From: Halomonas shengliensis
Lineage (GTDB): Bacteria > Pseudomonadota > Gammaproteobacteria > Pseudomonadales > Halomonadaceae
Direction of reading: 5' to 3'
Length of the DNA stretch: 45,475 bases
Assembly: GCF_900104135.1 (NCBI RefSeq)
Contig: NZ_FNIV01000005.1
Coordinates: forward strand, 1-45,475
Shown here: positions 40,903 through 45,475 of the stretch, piece by piece
Layout: every line of letters starts with the position of its first letter
Position numbering within the stretch: the stretch's first letter is position 1
Notes under the pieces: model-generated
Seen by the model: the letters and a program-made list of their open reading frames with translations, nothing else
Told to the model about the DNA's origin: nothing
Databases searched by the model: none
Position numbers and translations under genes: made by a program

Positions 40903-42990
40903 CTATGCCGGGCGTTCGACGCCCAGCGCCCAGAGCAGGAAGGCGTCCTGGCGGGCGCCGTCGTGCCACGCCTTGAAGCGCCCCGAGGCGCCACCGTGGC
41001 CGGCGGCCATGTCGGTGCGCAGCAGGGTGGGGCCGCGGGCGGTGCCGAGCTCCACCAGCCGCGCGTAGAGCTTGGCGGGCTCCCAGTAGGGCACCCGGGT
41101 GTCGTGCCAGCTGCCCTGCAGGAAGAGCGCCGGGTAGGGGGCCGAGGTCAGGTTGTCCAGCGGCGAGTAGTCGCGGATGCGGTGGCGCGCCTCGGGCTCC
41201 TCGGGGTTGCCCCACTCCGTGTACTCGGCGGTGGTCAGCGGCAGGTCCGGGTTCTCCATGGTGCGCAGCACGTCGACGAAGGGCACGTCGAGCACCGCCG
41301 CGCAGAACGCCTCCGGGGCCAGGTTGAGGCTGGCGCCCACCAGCAGGCCGCCGGCGCTGGCGCCGTAGGCGGCGATGCGCTCGCCGTCGGCGATGCCGTG
41401 TTCCACCAGGGCGTCCCGGGCGGCCAGGAAGTCGCGGAAGCTGTTCGCCTTGTGCTCGAGCTTGCCGGCCAGGTACCAGGGTTCGCCACGGTCGCCACCG
41501 CCGCGCACATGGGCCACGGCGAAGGCCACCCCACGCGCCAGCAGCTCCAGGCGCGCCACCGAGAACCACGGATCCAGCACCTCGCCGTAGGCCCCGTAGC
41601 CGTAGAGCAGGGTGGGCAGCGGGTGGCCCACCAGGTCGGCACGCATCACCACCGAGACCGGGATGCGCTCGCCGTCATGGGAGGTCGCCCACAGGCGCTC
41701 GCAGGCCAGTCGCTCGGGGGCCAGGTCGCCGTGGATCGGCTGCTGCTTGAGCAGGCGGCGCTCGCCGCTGTCCAGGTCGTGTTCGATCCAGCTCACCGGC
41801 AGCACGAAGGACTCCTCGCGCAGCCGCAGCCGGCGGCTGTCGAAGTGGGGCTCGTCGCCCAGCGCCAGGCTGCAGGGCGTCTCCGGCAGAGGCAGGCGCT
41901 CGTCGCGGGTGACGCCGTGGGCGGCGTCGAGCTCGATCACCCGCAGGTGCACCTGGGCCTCGGCGTGGTCGCGCTCGGTGAGCACCAGCCCCCAGTCGAA
42001 GGCGTCGACCCCCTCCAGGGTGTGGTGCTCGCGATGGGCGACCAGCGCCTGCCAGCTCGCGGCCTCGGCGGCCTCGTCGAGGCGTGACTCCGCCACCACG
42101 TCGAGCCGGAAGTGGGTCGCCTCGCGGTTGTGCAGCACGTAGAAGTGGCCGGGACGGTGGTCCAGGGCGAGCTCCACGCCGCTCTCCCGGGGCCGGAAGC
42201 AGCGCGGTGGGGTGGCCGGTGCCCGGGCAGGGATCAGGTGGCACTCGCTGGTGTCCTTGGAGGCGCTCTCCAGCACCAGCCACTCACGCGAGCGAGTCTT
42301 GCCGAGCCCCAGCCAGAACTCCGGGTCCGCCTCGCGCAGGATCAGCGCGGGGTCGCCCGCCTCGCCCTCGGCAAGCGGCAGCCGCCATACGCTCTCGGGG
42401 CGCTGGGTGGCGTCATAGCGGGTGAACAGCAGGGTGGCGTTGTCCTCGGCCCAGGTCAGCTCCGGGCCGATGTCGCGCAGCAGGCGCCTCGGCTCGCCGT
42501 CGGGCAGCCGCGCCAGGAAGAGGTCGAAGCGCTCGTCGCCGGTGGTGTCCTCGCTCCAGGCCAGCCAGCGCTCGTCCGGGGAGAGGGCCATGTCACCGAG
42601 CTCCAGGAAGTCGTGGGCGGCGGCACGGGCCTCGATGTCGAGGAAGGGGACGGCACGGTCCGGCTTGCCGTTGGGGTGGCGCCACCACACAGGGTAGTCG
42701 GCGTCGGCGGCGGTCTCGCTCCAGTAGGTGTAGTGGTCCAGCGGCGTGCGCAGGCCGTGCACGGCCAACTCGCGCCGCGCCAGGTGGCCGTGGTAGAGGC
42801 GCTCGGTGAGGTCCGAAAGCGGCCTGAACCAGGCGTCGCTCTCGGCGTTGGCGGCCTCGAGGAAGGCGCTGACCGCGGGGTCGTCGCGGTCCTCGAGCCA
42901 GTGCCACTCGGGATCCTCGGGACGGCGGAAGCGGGCCACCGGGGCGTCGGTGGCGGGGGCGTCGGGGCGATGCGGCGGCTGTGCTTTCAT
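40903..42990 (-). CDS. ptrB: Prolyl-oligopeptidase-family S9 peptidase (oligopeptidase B-like)
   Basis: A 695-residue cytoplasmic serine peptidase, length as in E. coli PtrB (686). The N-terminal beta-propeller spans about 80-420. The alpha/beta-hydrolase domain has the family opening PTLLYGYGAYGEVLDPWF, then AHVRGGGDRGEPWYLAGK, the nucleophile Ser545 in AYGASAGGLLVGA, and the catalytic His near the end in DMAAGHGGASG. It cleaves short peptides, usually after Arg or Lys. It is a single gene, convergent with the YcgN-like gene and divergent from a small membrane protein. Confidence 0.92.
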   Translation of the reverse strand: MKAQPPHRPDAPATDAPVARFRRPEDPEWHWLEDRDDPAVSAFLEAANAESDAWFRPLSDLTERLYHGHLARRELAVHGLRTPLDHYTYWSETAADADYPVWWRHPNGKPDRAVPFLDIEARAAAHDFLELGDMALSPDERWLAWSEDTTGDERFDLFLARLPDGEPRRLLRDIGPELTWAEDNATLLFTRYDATQRPESVWRLPLAEGEAGDPALILREADPEFWLGLGKTRSREWLVLESASKDTSECHLIPARAPATPPRCFRPRESGVELALDHRPGHFYVLHNREATHFRLDVVAESRLDEAAEAASWQALVAHREHHTLEGVDAFDWGLVLTERDHAEAQVHLRVIELDAAHGVTRDERLPLPETPCSLALGDEPHFDSRRLRLREESFVLPVSWIEHDLDSGERRLLKQQPIHGDLAPERLACERLWATSHDGERIPVSVVMRADLVGHPLPTLLYGYGAYGEVLDPWFSVARLELLARGVAFAVAHVRGGGDRGEPWYLAGKLEHKANSFRDFLAARDALVEHGIADGERIAAYGASAGGLLVGASLNLAPEAFCAAVLDVPFVDVLRTMENPDLPLTTAEYTEWGNPEEPEARHRIRDYSPLDNLTSAPYPALFLQGSWHDTRVPYWEPAKLYARLVELGTARGPTLLRTDMAAGHGGASGRFKAWHDGARQDAFLLWALGVERPA

Positions 42991-43034
42991 GGCGCGGGAT
43001 GTACCATACTCGAACTGGGAAATGTGAGGTGACG

Positions 43035-43469
43035 ATGCCTATTACCGAATCGATGAGCCTACTATGGCTCGGCTACGCTGTCCTGTCGCTGGTGGTGCTG
43101 GTGACCGGCTACCTGGGGCTGGCCTTCCTGCCGCGCGGGCTGCGCCTGCCGATCACCTGGCTGGTGGCCGGGGTGATGTGGATGCCGGCGCGCTTTCGCC
43201 TGCCGCTGATCGAGGAGGGCGATGTCTACACCGGCTTCGCCCCGGCGGTGGTGGTGGCGGCGGTGGCCTTCCTCGAGCGCAACGCCGAGGCGCTGGCCCC
43301 GGCGCTCACCCTGACCGCCCTGGGGGCGGCGCTCGGCGTGGTCGTCGGCCTGCTGCTGTGGTGGCGTGGCCGGCATCGCGTCGCCCCGGCGCGCCGCCAG
43401 GCACGCGAAGAGGAAGACGACGCCGCCTCCGTCGAGCGGCGTCGGGAGCCGATGATCGGCCCGGGCTGA
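43035..43469 (+). CDS. Small membrane protein of unknown function
   Basis: About 144 residues from the ATG at 43035, chosen for GAGGTGACG just upstream. Three hydrophobic segments are seen: about 10-30 (LLWLGYAVLSLVVLVTGYLG), 70-85 (APAVVVAAVAFLE) and 92-113 (LTLTALGAALGVVVGLLLWW). A charged cytoplasmic tail is rich in Arg and Glu. Between the first two lies a short loop, MWMPARFRLPLIEEGDVYTG. I do not recognise a family. It is followed 64 bases later by the VWA protein gene and may be co-transcribed with it. Confidence 0.7.
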   Translation: MPITESMSLLWLGYAVLSLVVLVTGYLGLAFLPRGLRLPITWLVAGVMWMPARFRLPLIEEGDVYTGFAPAVVVAAVAFLERNAEALAPALTLTALGAALGVVVGLLLWWRGRHRVAPARRQAREEEDDAASVERRREPMIGPG

Positions 43470-43533
43470 ACGGCCACGCAGGATGGGTCGGCCGCAGGCG
43501 AGCCGCCAGGAGTGATCGAACAAGGAGGCCGGG

Positions 43534-45390
43534 ATGGCCAGCAGCAGAGGTCGCGAAGCGCAGGCCAGGGCAGGGCGCCGGCGCACGGGTCGGGTGGGGG
43601 TGCGCTGCCTGATGGCGTGCTGCCTGGGGCTTCTCCTCGGACCCACGGCCGCGGCGCAGCCGGTGGACGCGCCCCCCGAGGTGCGGGTGATCATCGATGT
43701 CTCCGGCAGCATGCGCGAGAACGACCCGGAGCGCCTCAGCGCCAGCGCCCTGGAGCTGCTGGTATCGCTGCTGCCGGAGGGTACCCTCGCCGGGGTCTGG
43801 ACCTTCGGCGAGACGGTGGCCAACCCCCTGCCGCGGGGCGAGGTGGATAACGAGTGGCGCGAGCAGGCCCGCCGGCTGCGTCCGCGCCTGGCCGGCGCAC
43901 AGCCCTACACCGACATCGAGGCCGCGGTGCGTGCCGCCGCCGACCCCGAGGCCGAGGGCTGGCGTCATCTGGTGCTGCTCACCGACGGGGTGATCGACCT
44001 GCCCCCCGCCCGAGGCCCCAAGCCCGAGGTGGACGCCGCCTCCCGCCAGCGGCTGCTTCAGCGCCTGGCCCCACGCCTGGCCGATGCCGGCGTGGTGGTT
44101 CACGCCATCGCCTTCTCCGGTCAGGCCGACATGGGGCTGGTGGCGTCGCTGTCGCGCACCACCGGCGGCCTGCCGGCCCAGGTGGTCTCCCCCGAGAGCC
44201 TGCTGGGCGCCTTCCTGGACATCGTCGAGCGCATCTACCCTGCCGACCGCATCCCCCTCGAGGCGGGGCGCTTCGTCGTCGAACCGGGCGTCGAGGCCTT
44301 CTCCGCGCTGCTCTTCCATGCACCCGATGCCGAGCCGCTGACCCTGGTGGCACCCGACGGCCGCGAGTATGACGCCGAGGCGCCGCCGCCCAACGGGCGC
44401 TGGCAGCCCGGGACACGCTTCGACCTGCTGCGGGTGCCGGAGCCGATGCCGGGGGAGTGGCGGGTCGTGGGCGAGATCGGCGCCGACAGCCGCATCGGCG
44501 TCGCCTCGGCGCTGGCGCTCAACACCGGCGCCCTGCCCGCCACCGCCTTCCTGGGCCTGCCGCTGCCGGTGGAGGCGTGGCTGACGCGTCACGGCGTTCC
44601 CTTCGAGGGCGAGCTGGCGGGGCTGAGCCTGGGCGCCGAGCTCACCGATGCCGACGGCCGGGTACAGTCGGCGATCCGCCTCGAGCGCGAGGGCGAGCGC
44701 TTCCGCGGCACACTGCCGGCCCCGGCGCTGCCCGGCACCGCCCGGCTGACGGTGCGCGCCGAGGCCGAGGGCTTCACCCGCGAGCGGGTCCAGGCGATCA
44801 ACCTGCTGGCACCGTTGACCGCGCACCACGAGCCGGCCAACCGGCGTGTGGTGCTGGAGGCGCGCCACCCCGAGCTCGACCACGGCAGCGCCCGCCCCTG
44901 GGCCGAGCTCGACGGCGAACGCCTCGCCGTCGAGCCGCTCACGCCGCGGCGCTGGGCGGTGGCCCTGCCCGAGCTGGATGCGTCCATCCGCCGCCCGCTG
45001 CTGCTGGGCGCCGAGGTGGAGCTTGGGGGCGAGACCCGCGAGCTGCGCCTGCCGCGCCTGGTACTCTTCGCCGAGGCCGCCACCGGCCTCGATCTGGCCG
45101 CCAGCGAAGGCGAGCTCGCCGCCGAGCGCTTCCACGAGGATCTCGCCGTCGGCCGCGACGCCGCCCCCGAGGGGCGGGTGGCGCGCCTGGTCGAGGGCCT
45201 CAATGCCTGGGTGGCGGTGGGGGTCACCCACTGGCGCGAGGCCTGGCAACCGCGGCTGGCCGAGCTGGCCCGCCGGCCCCAGGCCTGGGCGGCGGCCGCC
45301 GGCGTGGCGCTGCTGGTGCTGCTTGCCTGGCGGTGGCGCGCCCGCCGTGACCGTCGTCACCAGACCCACCGGGAGGATCCCCATGTGTGA
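43534..45390 (+). CDS. Membrane-anchored VWA-domain protein
   Basis: A 618-residue protein. An Arg-rich start and hydrophobic segment (VRCLMACCLGLLLGPTAAAQ) form a signal peptide. The von Willebrand A domain covers about 48-230 with the metal site DVSGSM, the Thr of AQPYTDIEAAV and Asp in LLTDGVID. Two or more beta-rich, Ig-like regions follow (about 240-540). The end has one membrane helix (WAAAAGVALLVLLAW) and a basic cytoplasmic tail. The architecture is like the TIGR03503 family of gammaproteobacterial periplasmic VWA proteins with unknown function. A strong ribosome binding site, AGGAGG, lies 5 bases before the ATG. The C-terminal last residues may have been changed by an adjacent insertion. 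Confidence 0.8.
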   Translation: MASSRGREAQARAGRRRTGRVGVRCLMACCLGLLLGPTAAAQPVDAPPEVRVIIDVSGSMRENDPERLSASALELLVSLLPEGTLAGVWTFGETVANPLPRGEVDNEWREQARRLRPRLAGAQPYTDIEAAVRAAADPEAEGWRHLVLLTDGVIDLPPARGPKPEVDAASRQRLLQRLAPRLADAGVVVHAIAFSGQADMGLVASLSRTTGGLPAQVVSPESLLGAFLDIVERIYPADRIPLEAGRFVVEPGVEAFSALLFHAPDAEPLTLVAPDGREYDAEAPPPNGRWQPGTRFDLLRVPEPMPGEWRVVGEIGADSRIGVASALALNTGALPATAFLGLPLPVEAWLTRHGVPFEGELAGLSLGAELTDADGRVQSAIRLEREGERFRGTLPAPALPGTARLTVRAEAEGFTRERVQAINLLAPLTAHHEPANRRVVLEARHPELDHGSARPWAELDGERLAVEPLTPRRWAVALPELDASIRRPLLLGAEVELGGETRELRLPRLVLFAEAATGLDLAASEGELAAERFHEDLAVGRDAAPEGRVARLVEGLNAWVAVGVTHWREAWQPRLAELARRPQAWAAAAGVALLVLLAWRWRARRDRRHQTHREDPHV

Positions 45391-45475
45391 GCATACGGGA
45401 ACTGCTGGTTCTGCCTTTGGAATCAACAGCATGTCGGGGCGTAACTGTCTCACGGTTTTCGGCACTTCGCGGGGT
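45391..45475. other. Compositionally different end of window; possible start of another mobile element
   Basis: Right after the VWA gene stop codon the DNA becomes less GC-rich. An ATG at 45431 opens a frame (MSGRNCLTVFGTSRG) that runs off the window. I cannot identify it. The abrupt change could mark an insertion sequence end. Confidence 0.25.

Noticed and set aside
43306..45465. 719-codon antisense frame across the VWA gene
   Set aside because: Shadow frame of the VWA gene; composition rich in Gln, Gly, His and Arg with no domain.

Overview
The window is very GC-rich DNA from a gammaproteobacterium, most likely a halophile of the Halomonadaceae (Halomonas or a close relative). The evidence is the house-keeping set (dnaX-ybaB/ebfC-recR, rnd-ycgL, a YcgN-type protein, 4.5S RNA, OMPLA, MscK, a YqjD/YqjE/YqjK trio) together with the base composition. 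This assignment is inferred from gene content, not from a search.

Layout. 1-2110: a complete IS3-family element and degraded flanking DNA, ending at the 3' end of a tRNA-Ser(GGA) gene, so probably the edge of an integrated island. 2389-13239: a DUF3617 protein, an RND efflux pump (inner-membrane pump plus adaptor) with a palindromic operator, a BaiN/YhiN-type flavoprotein, an orphan ParA ATPase, a CopD-like membrane protein, a barnase/barstar toxin-immunity pair, a hairpin MITE-like element, the YqjD/E/K-like envelope trio and outer-membrane phospholipase A. 13366-17613: a MscK-type mechanosensitive channel and a TlyA-type rRNA methyltransferase. 17650-20968: a two-gene unit of an ATP-grasp ligase and a 682-residue protein with a papain-like Gln-Cys-His-Asn set. 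I do not recognise either as a described system. 21217-21320: the 4.5S SRP RNA.

21348-30748: a LysR regulator divergent from a tightly overlapping operon (class III aminotransferase, two CoA-transferase subunits, M20 deacylase, thiolase), followed on the same strand by a polar amino-acid ABC importer. The enzyme set matches Bacillus subtilis yodT-yodS-yodR-yodQ, but without lysine 2,3-aminomutase or the beta-lysine acetyltransferase. I read it as a candidate uptake and catabolic route for N6-acetyl-beta-lysine (a compatible solute) or a similar N-acyl beta-amino acid. 30869-34609: a second ABC importer (TrpXYZ-like) in an operon with an acetylpolyamine-amidohydrolase-like deacetylase. Together these make about 13 kb devoted to importing and breaking down amino compounds, probably acylated ones.

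34622-45475: a KfrA-like coiled-coil DNA-binding protein, dnaX-ybaB-recR, rnd-ycgL followed by three 31-bp tandem repeats, a YcgN-like protein, an oligopeptidase B-like S9 peptidase, a small membrane protein, and a membrane-anchored VWA protein. The last 85 bases have a different composition and may begin another mobile element cut by the window end.

Most convergent gene pairs are separated by strong palindromes that act as two-way terminators. In several cases they contain the stop codon of a flanking gene.
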